A DNA stretch of 64,000 nt from assembly GCA_007922195.1 (NCBI GenBank), contig ML682024.1, positions 8,087,010 through 8,151,009 of the forward strand, given 5' to 3'. Below the pieces are notes generated by a model. It searched no databases, had not been told where the DNA came from, and was given only the letters and a program-made list of their open reading frames with translations. This stretch comes from Podocnemis expansa. Taxonomy: Eukaryota; Chordata; Testudines; Podocnemididae. A program made the position numbers and the translations under genes. Of this stretch, positions 1 to 10,445 are shown piece after piece (the stretch's first letter is position 1; each line of letters begins with the position of its first letter).

Positions 1-273
1 TGCACACAGCCTGGCTCATCCCCACCTGGGGGAGAGGCACAGCATGGACATGCTGGGGGGCAGTGCTGCCCTCTTTGAGTTTCTTCAGGCCCCCACTGTT
101 GGCAGCTACCTTGCTTGACGATTTTCCCTCTGGCCTGACCTGGTTGTGGCAGGCAGCTGCATGGACTGTGCCCTGGTAAACATTCCCTTCAGATCTCATC
201 CCTGGTAATGTCCCATGGTTCTGTGTTGTCTCCAGGCCTCCCAGCTGGGAGGCTGGATTCATCATTCCACCAT
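1..273 (-). CDS. 5' part of the finger exon of a KRAB-type zinc-finger gene (runs off window)
   Basis: Read on the minus strand, a strong splice acceptor (pyrimidine-rich stretch ending in ACAG, just above 273) opens a frame of 90 codons without a stop that continues past base 1. The frame starts with two bases that complete a split codon; this matches the phase left by the KRAB-A exon at 2851-2977, whose last base is the first of a codon. The peptide contains HGTLPGMRSEGNVYQG, RPEGKSSSK and GGLKKLKE, which resemble the low-complexity spacer between KRAB and fingers in reptile KRAB zinc-finger proteins. No finger is reached, so they must lie left of the window. The product would be a nuclear DNA-binding repressor. 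The spacer resemblance is from memory of the family, the splice phase is seen directly. Confidence 0.62.
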
Positions 274-930
274 CTGTGGGAATAAAGAGAGAATCTGGAT
301 GTGATTCTTAGGGCTCTGATCTTATTGGCACCTGTCCCATCTGCCTCCATACTCTCCAGCATCTCATCTTGCATTTAAAAATAAGAGTGTGTCGCTAGCT
401 GCTATGCTAGTGAAGAAACCCAGGAAAATGCAAATTGATGACATAACCGACGCAGTAACAGTATCTGAGTCCACAGAGAACCAAAGCCCATTGCTGGGTG
501 AGGTGCAGTGGCCCCCAGAATGGTCAATACCATGATGCTGCTTGAGTTTCTTGAGAGCCTGCGCCTGTTGCTCTGTGAGATGTGAATTCTCAGACCAATG
601 GTTTTGAGAGGAGTGAGCAGATTTTATTTTACACACAAAGCTTGGAAGAATAGTAGTAGCTCCCCACCCTGTCCCCATCTAAGTTGATGGCTGCCTCAGT
701 TGGGGCGAAAAGGAGAACAATTAAGGGGCAGAAAAATGAATTCATGAGAATGTGAAACAAACAAACAAACCCATCCACCTTAATGACTCTGCCTCAGTCG
801 TTCTTCCATCTGTCATGTGGACAGGCAGCAGTGGAGGGGAGGGAGCTGCCCCGCAATGCGTGATTAAAAAGCCACAAATGATGCATCCACCATTCCTGAC
901 AGCATGCCACTTACGGCTGGGTCTGTCTTT
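274..930. other. Intron sequence, nothing recognised
   Basis: This is intron of the minus-strand KRAB gene if exons 1-273 and 2851-2977 are joined. I see only short open frames and no clear repeat. Confidence 0.4.
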
Positions 931-935
931 CTGAG

Positions 936-1115
936 TTTGTACAGCACCTAGCACTATGGGGGCCCTGATTCATGACTGGGGTTCCTCCTGGGCACTACCA
1001 TAACATACCTGATAATAATGTACAGCACTACTGAACTGGGGTCCTAGCTGCGACTGGGCCCAGCTGCAGTACCATCAGATACCCAGTAAACGGCAATACT
1101 AATGGCTGTGCGAGG
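936..1115. repeat. MIR/L2-tail-like interspersed repeat
   Basis: It holds the phrase TGTACAGCACCTAGCACTAT followed by GGGGCCCTGAT-like text and a TAATAATGTACAGCAC repeat of the start. This wording recurs near 3075-3130 and, inverted, at 7190-7375, which marks it as a dispersed old repeat. Family assignment is tentative. Confidence 0.45.
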
Positions 1116-1149
1116 TACAATCATGAGAGCTCACAAGATGAGCTGAGTA

Positions 1150-1480
1150 AATAATGGCTTTTGGGGCTTGCTGGCAATTCTGAAAATTTTTTAAAAAATC
1201 AATTTCAGGTCCAAAATTTTTCAAACTGTTCAGTGACTCGAAAAGTCCAACAAACAAATGTCGATTTGGGCCCAATGAAACATTTCATGTCAATGAAATC
1301 AATGCCCGTGATTTTTGTTTTGATCCCTTTTAACCTTTTTAATTGTGATAGTTTTAGTACCTATAAAAACGAAGGAAATTTTGAAACAGTCATTTTACAA
1401 GAAAAATTAAAACGCTGGCCTTCAGAAATGTTAAATGCTGATGGGGGGAAATTTCATTTCCTTTCAATGGGAGACTGAAA
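1150..1480. repeat. AT-rich interspersed repeat, unclassified
   Basis: The stretch is full of AAAATTTT-, TTTCAAA- and GAAAAT-like words in both orientations. Similar text occurs at about 6120-6400, 7380-7900 and 11900-12300, so these are probably decayed copies of one family. The 105-codon open frame inside has no recognisable protein features. Confidence 0.35.
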
Positions 1481-1494
1481 GAATGTGGCAGGAT

Positions 1495-1605
1495 TGACAA
1501 TGTTGGCCCACAGTCACCCAGCCAGAAAGCTGACATTAGATCCTCTGACTTCCAGTCAAGTCTGCTGTGTTCCAGCCCGATGCTCTATCCACTAAACCAC
1601 ATTGC
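1495..1605 (-). repeat. MIR-like SINE fragment
   Basis: The order AGTCACCCAGCCAGAAAGCT, then CTATCCACTAAACCACATTG, is the reverse complement of the tRNA-like head and core of a MIR-type SINE. It is diverged and incomplete. Confidence 0.4.
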
Positions 1606-1672
1606 CTAATATTTTTTTCCTTCTGCCCTGTGAGTTTGACGCAGAGTGCATCTATTGATATGTTGCCAAATT

Positions 1673-1800
1673 CCAAAGGGGCAGCTGTGTTAGTCTAACT
1701 CAGTAAAACAAACAAGGAGTCCTGGGGCATTTAAAGACTAACAAATTTATTTACTGCATGAGCTTTCATGGGAGAAAATCCACTTCCTTTGGACAGTCCT
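1673..1800 (+). repeat. R1 interspersed repeat, 5' part
   Basis: It begins GGGGCAGCTGTGTTAGTCTA, continues AACAAACAAGGAGTCCTGG, then AAAGACTAACAAATTTATTT and ATGAGCTTTCATGGGAGAAA. The same order recurs at 5505-5600, 5718-6006, 15676-15835 and 54265-54500. It is an amniote dispersed repeat that I recognise by wording only; I do not know its class. Confidence 0.6.
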
Positions 1801-1967
1801 TTCAGCTCTATGTTCTGTGATTCTGTGCATACATACAGGGCTCATGCCATGTGGAGACTCTAATGCGAGTGTAACAATGCTATAATTTAGTTCTTGCATA
1901 GATGAAGACATTGGATAGTTGACAAGTATGTAGGGGTAGGCTGTGGGAGAAGAGATGGGTGGGGAAG

Positions 1968-2110
1968 CAGTACTGGCTAGTGGCTACAGCTCTGGACCAG
2001 AGCACGGGAAAGGTGGATTTTGTTCCCAGCTCTGTCACTGACCTGATGGGTGACCTTTGTGAGTTACTTCATCTCTGCATACCTGTGTCCCCATCTGTAA
2101 TATGGAACTA
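1968..2110 (+). repeat. MIR SINE
   Basis: GCTCTGGACCAGAGC, then TCCCAGCTCTGTCACTGACC, TGTGAGTTACTTCATCTCTG and CCCCATCTGTAATATGGAA follow the MIR consensus from the tRNA-like head through the core to the conserved tail. Confidence 0.75.
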
Positions 2111-2698
2111 AAGACACAGCCCTTCTTTGAGCTTTCCAGAGGGAAAGCAACTGGGCAAGAGCCAGGTCTGATTGTGAGCAACACCACAGCAAAATCCTTT
2201 GGACAAACTCTTTTTATCATGGGGAGGGGAAAAAAACAAACAACAAAAAAGCTCCAGCTCACCTGAACATTGTGTGAATTGGAACTGCAATTAAAACAAT
2301 CTGCCAGATGCCAAAAAGAAAAGTGGGGAAAGGGGACAAATCCAAACGTTTGGATCATTTGAATCAAAATGCCTTGTTTCCAAATTTCCTTTGCTTTTAT
2401 TAAATAACTATTTTTAATGCAGCTAAAAATGCCTGAAATCTATAGAAAACATTTAAATTTGCATCAAATGCAACATGTTGTTTGATGCCACCCCCACCCC
2501 CCAGACAAAACTTTTTTATTCTTATTCCATAATATTATAGGACAACCCAAAGGACAATTTCTTCCACCAGTTTTCCAGATGGGCCACGCAACCAAAAAAA
2601 AATCAATTAGCTCAGCTCTAACTGTGGCATTTTTGATCTTTCTTTCCCTTCATTTGTCCCCTTCCCTCTTCCTTGGATTCAGGGGGTTAGGGAAACTG

Positions 2699-2780
2699 AT
2701 GCCCCAGATCTAAGGGGAAAACTGTTGCCCCAGATCTAAGGGGAAAACTGTTGCCCCAGATCTAAGGGGAAAAGAGTTGC
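2699..2780. repeat. 26-bp tandem repeat, about three units
   Basis: The unit GCCCCAGATCTAAGGGGAAA plus ACTGTT starts at 2701, 2727 and 2753. On the minus strand each unit reads TTTTCCCCTTAG, which looks like a splice acceptor. The array lies 70-150 bases downstream of the donor of the minus-strand KRAB-A exon. Confidence 0.85.
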
Positions 2781-2850
2781 AGGGGGCAGGGGGGGGGCAT
2801 CTGGGCACATCAGAGCCTACCCAGTCCCAGATGCCAGTAGGAATCCTTAC

Positions 2851-2977
2851 CCCGAGACAGGAGCGTCCCGTAGTTCTCTGGAACCATGTCTCTATAGATG
2901 GGCCTTGGAGCAGGGTCCAGCAGAGCCCACTGGATCTCAGCAAAATACATCAGACTTGCCTCTAATGTCTCAGTGCC
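2851..2977 (-). CDS. KRAB-A box exon of a zinc-finger gene
   Basis: On the minus strand an acceptor (TTTCATTTCAG) and a donor (CTCGGG then GTAAGG) bound an exon of exactly 127 bp, the usual length of a KRAB-A exon. It encodes about 42 residues with the KRAB-A landmarks: MYFAEIQWALLDP, IYRDMVPENY and TLLSR. KRAB-A normally recruits the co-repressor TRIM28 in the nucleus. Here the usual EEW reads IQW, and DVMLENY reads DMVPENY, so binding may be weak or lost. The next recognised exon is at 1-273 in matching phase; no KRAB-B exon was found. Exon structure is seen directly, function is inferred from the family. Confidence 0.85.
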
Positions 2978-3229
2978 CTGAAATGAGAAAGATCTGAGCT
3001 CAAGGCACCCTAGCATGTGCCCCCCGCCCCATCCCTCCAGCTCAACCCTGCCCCCTCACTTCATCTTCCAGGATTGTACCGCACCTACCACAATGGGGTC
3101 CTGGCCAGTGATGGGGGTACCTAGATTTGTCTGTGAAACGCCTGCTAAAGTACAGCCCCTAGGATGGGGTGGCATGCTGGGCTGTGCGGGGGTCTCCTAG
3201 CCACCCATAAATATCACCTCCCAGCTCTT

Positions 3230-3330
3230 ACTTGGCAGACCTCAAAGCGATTTCCCAAGGGTTGTTAGCCCCATGGCGCCCAAGGGGAAACTGAGGCACG
3301 GAGCAGCTGGGCGGCTGTCAGCCTGCTCCA
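3230..3330 (-). repeat. MIR fragment
   Basis: The phrase AAGGGGAAACTGAGGCACGG is the reverse complement of the conserved MIR tail. The copy overlaps the edge of the CpG-rich region. Confidence 0.55.
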
Positions 3331-3436
3331 GCCCTCCCCCACTTCGTTCCCCCAGGGAGCCGGGGCTTGGTTTTCCTGCGCTGCCAAGGGAGGGAGCCTG
3401 GGATCACCCAGCCGGGGGCCGGCATCCAGCCCCTAC

Positions 3437-3560
3437 CTGGGGCCGGGGAAGGCAGCCCGGGCTGCGGCACGGCGGGGCGGGGCGGGGCGGCTGCGCGCGC
3501 TGCTGACCCGGGAAGTTCAGCCCCCGCCGGGCTGCGCGGGGCCGGGGAGGAGCTGCCTGG
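3437..3560 (-). promoter_or_regulatory. CpG-rich promoter and probable first exon of the KRAB gene
   Basis: CpG and GGGCGG boxes are dense at about 3380-3560 (GCACGGCGGGGCGGGGCGGG, a run of overlapping Sp-type boxes). On the minus strand a good donor, CCCCAG then GTAGGG, lies at 3437/3436. This suits a short untranslated first exon about 460 bases upstream of the KRAB-A exon. The transcription start is not determined. Confidence 0.5.
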
Positions 3561-3789
3561 CCATGGTCCCCTCCTCAGCCCCCCAGGATCCTTCCCCCTG
3601 CCCCATCCAGCGTGCACCCCACACACAGCCTCCCCCTGCCCAACAGCCCTTCCTCAGCCCCCACCTGTCCTGGCAGCCCCCCATCCCACCTCCCCCAATC
3701 CTGCCTGCTCCCTCACAGCCCCCCAACATCCTGGACCCCAATCTTATGCCCCCTTCCCTCCACCACCCATCCCACTAACCCTCATCCCA

Positions 3790-4920
3790 CTGACCCCCAA
3801 GCAGGGATTTCCTTACCCTCTTACACCCCCCCCTACAACTCCCCTCAATATCCCAACACCCCCCAGTTGACAGCTAGTAACAAGGTTAAGCCAATTTAGT
3901 CAGCGCCCCCAATCCTCCCTACACCCTCCCTAATTTCAAGTCCTGGGGAGAGTACTTCTCCCAACATCCCCCACTCACCCAGAACATCCTGGTCTTCAAC
4001 CTCCTCACCCCCCTTTCCCCCACAGCCCCCCTACATCTCCCCCTCAACATCCTGGCCCCCAGTCTTATGCCCCCTTCCCTCCACCATTGACCCCACTAAC
4101 CCTCAGCCCCTCATCCCACTGACCCCCAACCAGGTATTTCCCTTACACCCCCCTACAGTCCCCCTGAATATCTCAACACCCCCCCAGTTGACAGCTAGTG
4201 TTATGCCAATTTAGTGAGCACCCCTGATACCCCCCTACACCCTCCCTAATTTCAAGTCTTGGGGAGAATACTGCCCCCAACATCTCCCACTCACCCAGAA
4301 CATCCTGGTGTTCAACCTCCTCACCCTCCTTTCCCCCACAGCCCTCCAACATCTCCCCCTCAACACCCTGGCCCCAAATCTTATGTCCCCTTCCTCCCAC
4401 AACCCATCCTACTAACGGTCAGCCCCTCGTCCTGCTGACTCCCTACATCCCCAACTCACCCTGAACATCCTGGTCTTCAACCTCATCACCCTTCTTTCCC
4501 CCACAACCTACCCACAGCCCCCCAACATCTCCCACTCACCCTCAACATCCTGGCCTGCAACTGTATCACACCCCCTTCTCTTGACAACCCATCCCACTGC
4601 CTCCAGCCCAGGAGTGCTACTGGCCCCAGAAAAGGCCCAGGGCTCAGGCGCTGGGATTCAGGGCTTGAGCCCTGTAAGTCTGGCACCAGTGACACCCCTG
4701 CCCCAGCCCCTCATCCTGCTGACCGTCAACATCTCCCAGTCACCCTCAACATCCTGGCCTGCAACTGTATCATGACTCCTTCCCTCGACAACCCACCCCA
4801 CTGACCCCCAACATCTATTCATCCTCAACATCCTGCCCTCAAAACTTATCACTCCCCTGCTCCCTCACAATTCATCCCACTGATCCCCAACCCCACAGCC
4901 CACCAACACCACCTCCAGCC
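3790..4920. repeat. C-rich tandem repeat, period about 331 bp
   Basis: Whole paragraphs recur: GTTGACAGCTAGT at 3866 and 4197 (331 apart), CCCTAATTTCAAGTC, CCCAGAACATCCTGGT and CTCAACATCCTGGCC. The first two units are nearly complete; the third and later ones are broken. The area from 3560 to 3790 is similar C-rich text. Open frames here are proline-rich artefacts of base composition. Confidence 0.75.
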
Positions 4921-5165
4921 CTTCATCCTGGGACATTTCTGGCCACTCACTAGCACTGTAATGCAGGCATAATCCACCACTGAAGGGTGTGCGGGTGGTG
5001 TTATAGGTCACAAATGTAGCAGCACAACCCCCTAGTGCAGATGCAAATACGGAAGTGCTTACGTGGGTCCAGCTTGTGCTGGTTCCTGACAGGACAGGCC
5101 TAAGTTATTAGCACAGGTATACCAATGGGCATGTCTGCGCTAAAAGGGCTTGACTAGCATAGGAC
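4921..5165. other. Unassigned stretch
   Basis: I see no coding signal or known repeat here. Confidence 0.3.
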
Positions 5166-5169
5166 TGCA

Positions 5170-5335
5170 AGCTCAGCGAGAGGCAGCCTGACCCAATGAG
5201 TGAAGCAGAACCCTGGATTTCTCTTCCCATCTGTGAGTGATCTTAAGCAAATCAGATCATTCTCTACCTCAGTTTCTCCATCTACACAATGATAAATATA
5301 TTGTCCACCTCCTTTGTTAATTATTTGGAGATCTA
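5170..5335 (+). repeat. MIR SINE
   Basis: AGAGGCAGCCTGACCCAATG, then TCTGTGAGTGATCTTAAGCA and CTACCTCAGTTTCTCCATCT follow the MIR core and tail in order. Confidence 0.65.
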
Positions 5336-5499
5336 CCCAGAAGAGTGCAAGATAAGAGCTAGGGGATTGTACCGGTTTCTTAAACCACCCCATGAGTGAA
5401 ACAAGCTTTATTAGTTACTCACAAACAGAACTCTCTAGGCAAGCCACCCTAGTGAAGATGCAAATTTTGCAAAAATCTAATGTGTATTCCTTGAACCAA

Positions 5500-5605
5500 A
5501 TAAACAAGGAGCCCTGTGGCACTTAAAGACTAACTAATTTATTTATTGCATGAGCTTTCATGGGAGAAAATCTCACTTTGTCAAACAGCTACAGCCCTTT
5601 GGATC
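5500..5605 (+). repeat. R1 interspersed repeat
   Basis: AAATAAACAAGGAGCCCTGT then AGACTAACTAATTTATTTAT and GAGCTTTCATGGGAGAAAAT match the R1 order seen at 1673. Confidence 0.6.
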
Positions 5606-5717
5606 TACAGTAGGTGTTCCCCTGTGGGAGCTGCAGCTGTGTTAGCACCAGCTCAGAGGATTAGAAAGAGTCCAGTTCACTATCGCCTTGCCCCTTGTGC
5701 AGTCATTTGCACTAGTG

Positions 5718-6006
5718 CACAATAAAACAAACAAGGAGTTCTGTGACACTTAAAGACTAACACATTTATTTATTGCATGAGCTTTCATGGGAAAAAATCC
5801 TACTTTGTCAGGTGCTTTGAAAATGGGGGAACTTACAGAATGGGAGGAAGTAAATGCAGGGCAGTGTAAGTCATAGGATCTGGTCATACTGTAACAGCAA
5901 ATCAAAGCAGTTAAGGTTCAAATGCTGAGGAACAGCATAGGGGAAGATGACAGAACTCCTTGTTTGTTTCACTGAATTAGATTAACACAGCTACCCCTTT
6001 GGAACT
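5718..6006 (+). repeat. R1 interspersed repeat with inverted ends
   Basis: This longer R1 copy starts AACAAACAAGGAGTTCTGTG and ends with the inverted form ACAGAACTCCTTGTTTGTTT, followed by the inverted R1 start (TTAACACAGCTACCCCTTTG). The internal part (GGGGGAACTTACAGAATGGG, AGTGTAAGTCATAGGATC) is shared with the copy at 54265-54500. Confidence 0.6.
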
Positions 6007-6119
6007 TGAACCAAGTAAGTTCTCGCATCTATACTTGGGCTTTTGCTGGCATGGCTATTTGGACATGGCAAGAACTGGGAGAATAACACATATTTCTAGT
6101 TTGAAAAGTAAAAATAATA

Positions 6120-6720
6120 ATTTTGGGTCAGACCAAAAATGAAAATTTTTGAGACTTGGCAAATTCTTTTTTTTTTTTTAGATCTTGTCTGATTGAACTA
6201 ACATTTTGCTCAACTGCCCCAAAATAGTTTCACTTTGGTTTCCATCATTTTTCAATGTTTTTGAATTTTGTTAAAAGTTGAAAGTAAAGGGAGTTTCAAA
6301 GCAAAAACTCATTTTGAACTCAAATAGCAACATATTTCTCTTAGAAAATGTCAAAACAAAGGATTTTAATTATTTTTAGAAAGTTTTTTTGGCATTTCTT
6401 TTTATATCTTATTATTTTATTATTATTCCTTAACAACTATTTATTTTAATTTAGGTTTTTGTTTTAGGCATATTTTATTCTTTAGGCATTTATTATTTCA
6501 TTATTCATTTATTATTCATTGTAATGCTCAACACTTATTTATTATAACTGTGATTAGTTTAGGTTTTGGATTCACATATTTCAGGGACTATAGTTGAAAT
6601 TTTATGTATTAATTTATTTTTTATTATTTTATTAATTTTCAGTTATTTTATTCTAAGTATGTGTTTTAGAGTGGGCTATTGTTGGGTAATTCTTTTTTAA
6701 ATGAGCAATTAGCTGAATGG
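6120..6720. repeat. AT-rich low-complexity sequence
   Basis: The first half resembles the AT-rich repeat at 1150-1480; the second half is TTATTATTTTATT-type simple sequence. There is no gene signal. Confidence 0.5.
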
Positions 6721-7189
6721 TTTGGGGACACTAAATCTGCCTTTTTTCCTGGAAAAAAAATATTTAAAAAGCTTCAACCAGCTTTTGCCAAGCATGGATA
6801 GTTTCATACTCCTAGCCAACATAGCTATTTTGGCAGAATGCTTAAGGGCAGGGCAGGCCTAAGGCACTGAACATATGCTGGCCCACTGGATGAATCTACT
6901 TTAGCCATGGTAAAAGAGGGGAGATTTTGGGGAGCAGGAAGTAAGGCCAAAACAGCCACATTTTCTTGCCACCTCTACTGCAATCTTCTGGGGAGAGGTT
7001 GGGTACCTGGGCTGTTCTCCTTGCATCCCATATGTGAATTATTATTATTATTTATCTGTATTAATTTAGTTCTGTACATTATTCATTTGGTGTAATATAA
7101 TAGTGCCTAGGATCTCTAGTCATGGTGCAGGATCTCAGGAAGGTTGACGCTATACTTTAGTTATTAGGTGTACGACAGTAGTGTTTAGA

Positions 7190-7375
7190 CACAGCGTCAT
7201 GTCCCAGGACCCTTAGGTGCTGTACGTTGTTTATTAAATGGATTACAGTAATGTTTTGGATCCTTAGTCACGGGCCATGGTCCCATTGTGTGAGGTGTAT
7301 TTTGGTAGCATGAAGGTGCCCCAATCATAGCCCAGGACCCTCTTCTGCTAAGTGCTGTATAAAAAGAGAGATCCT
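7190..7375 (-). repeat. MIR/L2-tail-like interspersed repeat
   Basis: CAGGACCCTTAGGTGCTGTA and GGCCATGGTCCCATTGTGTG are the inverted form of the phrases at 936-1115, in two diverged copies one after the other. Confidence 0.45.
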
Positions 7376-7379
7376 GCCC

Positions 7380-7905
7380 CAAAAAGTTTCTATGGGTATC
7401 TGACTGGAAAATGTTTGTCAAAACAGTTGTTCATCTGAAAATACTGTTTTTACCAAACCAATTTTATTTATATATTTATTTGGCTAACTCGGAGAAACAC
7501 TGAAGATTTTATTTCAAAACTTGTTTGGAATAAATAACTTTTGGAAAACATGTGAACATCCTGGGTTGACATTTTGCGGAGCCAAAGATTCCATGTTTCT
7601 TGTTTCTAAAGCTACTTTTTTTCATTTTCAAATTTTTGTTATTTTATGTAACAGCCTTTTATTTAAAAAAATGTAAACAGGTCAAAAGCAAAGACAACAT
7701 TTTGACTTCACTGAAATTAAACATTTTGTCTACCCTCGTTTTTTTTTTTAAATGGGGGGGGGAGAATTTAGTTGTGTGCAAAAATGGAAGAATGCGGCTA
7801 GTTGTCCCATGGTAAGAAAAGAAAAGAAAAGAGAAATCATTCTGATTGACAACAAGACCACAAGCCACATTTTTCAAGTTTTGCACACAATTAAATATTC
7901 CCACC
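7380..7905. repeat. AT-rich interspersed repeat, unclassified
   Basis: Same style as 1150-1480, with AAATTTT, CATTTTG and TTTTTAAAT words, and a poly-G stretch near 7755. No coding signal. Confidence 0.35.
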
Positions 7906-7959
7906 TGTATGACTTTGGCATATATTTGCTTGTGTCCAGCTTAACAAGAAATCCATATT

Positions 7960-8612
7960 GCTGTGTTATCAGTGTTCAGTTCTGATCACCCCATCAACAA
8001 AAGCTATCTCAGAATCTCAAGAGTTGCAAAGAAAGGCAATGAAAAAGATGAGAGAGGTGGAACTGCTTCAGTAAGAGGAGAGATTAAAAAGCCTGGGGCT
8101 GTGCAGCTTTGAAAAGAGGTGAATGAAGATGACTAATGTGATAGAGGTCTATTAGATAATGACTGGAGAAAGGGGTTAGGGAAGTGTTACTTACACCTTC
8201 ATATGACACAAGAATAGGGGGCCACCACCTGATGAAATTACTAGTCAGCAGGTTTAAAGAAAACATAAGGACATATTTCCTCACACAATGCACAAACAAC
8301 TTGTGGAACTCATTGCCATGGGATCTTATGAAGGCCAAAAGCACAGTTGGGTTCAAGAAAGAATTTGATAAGTTGATGGAGGATAGGTCCATCAGTGGCT
8401 AGTAGCTAAAATGGCCAGCTGTCAAGTGTCTCTAAATCTCCGACTGGAAGGAGTTTGGACTAGATGACAGGCACGGATCATTTGAAAATGCCCTGTTCTC
8501 TTTGTTCCCCCTGAAACATCTGGCGCTGGGCACTGGCAAAGACAAGATATTGGTCTACACATGGGCCATTGGTCTGACCCAGTCTGGCCATTCCTGCCTG
8601 CTTATCTTGAAG
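7960..8612 (+). mobile_element. CR1 LINE 3' untranslated end
   Basis: The order TTCTGATCACCCCATCAACA, GAGATTAAAAAGCCTGGGGC, ACATATTTCCTCACACAATG, CTCATTGCCATGGGATCTTA and finally GGGCCATTGGTCTGACCCAG is the 3' end of a CR1 element. The short open frames across it are not real. Confidence 0.85.
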
Positions 8613-8825
8613 AGCCAGTGATGTAGGGGGGTCATGACAGATTCTCTTTCTTGCGACCCATGCCACGACCCCTGAATCTTCTTCAGTCATTGCTTCCCAG
8701 GATATGGTATCTCATCCTCCACGTATGGCCAACATTCTTTGTTCCTAGGTGGATACATTTTCAGTTGCCCGTAATAAAACACATACTGTGCTCAGGTTAT
8801 CAAGAGATTTGGATCACTCTGAATC

Positions 8826-9200
8826 CATTACCTGTCCTCTGTATTATTTAACACTTCCCCAATGTTTGTGTCTTCTGAAATTTTATTGCGCTGATGTTGT
8901 GTTTTCAGACAGCTTGCTGAAAATATGTTCAACGGGATAGAGGTGAGAACTGATCCCTGTGGGATCACACTGGAAATGTGGCCTCTTGATGGTGGTTCCC
9001 TTTTTGCAGTTACATTTTGAGCCCTATAAGCCATTTTTCCATCTATTCAGCGTGGGTTACGCTCATTTTATGTCGTTCTAGATTTGTTATTCGAAACGGG
9101 CGGTACCAAGCCAATGCCTGGCAGAAGTTGAAGTCTGTTGCGGCAACGCTATTACATTTATTGGCCACGTTTGTAATCTCATCTACGAAAGCTAGCAAGT
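8826..9200 (-). pseudogene. CR1 LINE reverse-transcriptase fragment
   Basis: On the minus strand the peptide reads IPQGSVL, then an LFNIF-like stretch, then EDTNIGEVLNNTEDR. This is the CR1 RT order PQGSVLGPLLFNIF then ADDTKLG. The upstream part (WYRPFRITNLERHKM-like) corresponds to the preceding RT palm region. The catalytic ADD is degraded to EDT and stops interrupt the frame, so this is a dead copy. Confidence 0.7.
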
Positions 9201-9216
9201 TAGTCTCTCCCAGGGG

Positions 9217-9791
9217 TAGAGTTACCAGTTACCAAAGCATGGAAAGGAGGACAGGGAAGTAGGAAAAGGAGGACATTGGAGAACGCATGGAGAAAATGTA
9301 GTATTAATGTAATATTCTTCTGTTTTTAGGGGGCCTTGGAATGCTTTCCTCTGAAAATAGGGTGTTTCAGCATACTTTAACCCCTGTAAGTAAAAAGCCA
9401 GACAAAATCTTGTATTTTTAAGATGCCTGCCTGACGGAGGACAAGAAGGTGAAAAGGAGAGATGTCTTCCTTTCGCCTAGAGTTACCAGACGTCAGGCAA
9501 AAGGAGGACACGTCCTCCTTTTTACCTTCATGTCCTCCGTCTGGCAGACATTTTAAAATACATAATTTTGTCTGTTTTTTTTACTTATAGGGTTTAAAGT
9601 ATGCTGGAATGCCGTGACATACCTTATTTTTAGGGGAAAGCGTTCTAGGCCCCCCTAAAACCAGAAGAATATTACATTAATACTACATTTTCTCCATGTG
9701 CCCTCCAACATCCTCCTTTTTGTATTTCCCTCTCCTCCTTTCCAGGCTTTGGTATCTGCTAGCCCTACTTTTGCCTGACACCTGGTAACCC
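9217..9791 (-). mobile_element. hAT-like MITE (TAGGGTTACC family), split by a second copy
   Basis: The outer copy lies inverted: it begins TAGAGTTACCAG, continues with ACCAAAGCATGGAAAGGAGG and TTAGGGGGCCTTGGAATGC, and resumes after the inner copy as TTTTGCCTGACACCTGGTAA. It is split at 9477 by a second element of the same family. The outer flanks share CCCAGGGG, but the exact right edge is ambiguous. Confidence 0.75.
9478..9767 (+). mobile_element. hAT-like MITE nested in another copy
   Basis: Ends TAGAGTTACCAG and CTGCTAGCCCTA are diverged forms of the TAGGGTTACCAG terminal inverted repeat. The 8-bp flanks are CTTTCGCC (9470-9477) and CTTTTGCC (9768-9775), differing by one CpG-to-TpG change. 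Length 290 bp compares with 286 bp for the clean copy at 16387-16672. Confidence 0.85.
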
Positions 9792-9989
9792 AGGGGTGAA
9801 TCGTGTGGGAAACGCTTTTAGTTTTCTGTTCCAAATTTTGTTGAGAAATTCCCCCTGCTTTTATTTTTACATTTAAAAAAATATATATTAACTGCTCCCA
9901 AACAAAATCCTTAACCCCCCCCATGAAATGTCTCCACCCACAGCCAAAAGGAAAGGAAATTCTTTCCTTCTGGCTTTTCAGTCGGGGAA

Positions 9990-10330
9990 AACTGCCAATC
10001 TTTTCATCTCCAAATGCTTTCCCTCCTCCTCTGATTGCCCCAGGTTTTTGGCAGCAGCCAGGGACCGGCTCTGCCCAGCTCCCAGTGAGCTCGGGGCACC
10101 CTGCGGAACCCAGGCGTCCGGGGAGGGCTGCTTGCAGCCGGCAGAGGAAGGGTTAACAACCATCGAGCTGGCAGGCCGCCGAGGTGCAGAGCGGAGCCGG
10201 GGCTGGGCTGGGAGGGAGCGAGATGGGCCAGGCACCTTCCTGCCCGCGCGGGCCCGGCGGTGAGACCCTGCGGGGCGGGAGCTGCAATGGGGGGCGGGCG
10301 TGGGGCTGCGGCTGGGGGCTGCTTGGGGGG
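9990..10330 (+). promoter_or_regulatory. CpG island and probable first exon of the plus-strand zinc-finger gene
   Basis: CpG is dense from about 10060 to 10330. A donor, CCCGGCG then GTGAGA, lies at 10259/10260. Upstream of it an ATG at 10223 (with purine at -3 and G at +4) would give a 12-residue start, MGQAPSCPRGPG, ending in phase 1. The next recognised exon on this strand is the finger exon at 13382; no KRAB exon was seen between them. Linkage of the two is inferred from order and strand only. Confidence 0.5.
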
Positions 10331-10445
10331 CTGGGAAAAGATGCTGCAGGAAGGGGACTGGTGCAGGGGAGCTGGGACCTGGGTTGGAGGGAAGAGAAGG
10401 GCAGGAATTTAAAGGTATTTAAAGCCCTGAAATTTGCAAAGGGGT

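Noticed and set aside
1161..1478. 105-codon frame in AT-rich sequence
   Set aside because: The text is a dispersed AT-rich repeat family that recurs elsewhere in the window.
3367..3900. Proline-rich coding regions at 3.4-3.9 kb
   Set aside because: They exist in several frames of a C-rich tandem repeat and CpG island and show no domain or splice support.
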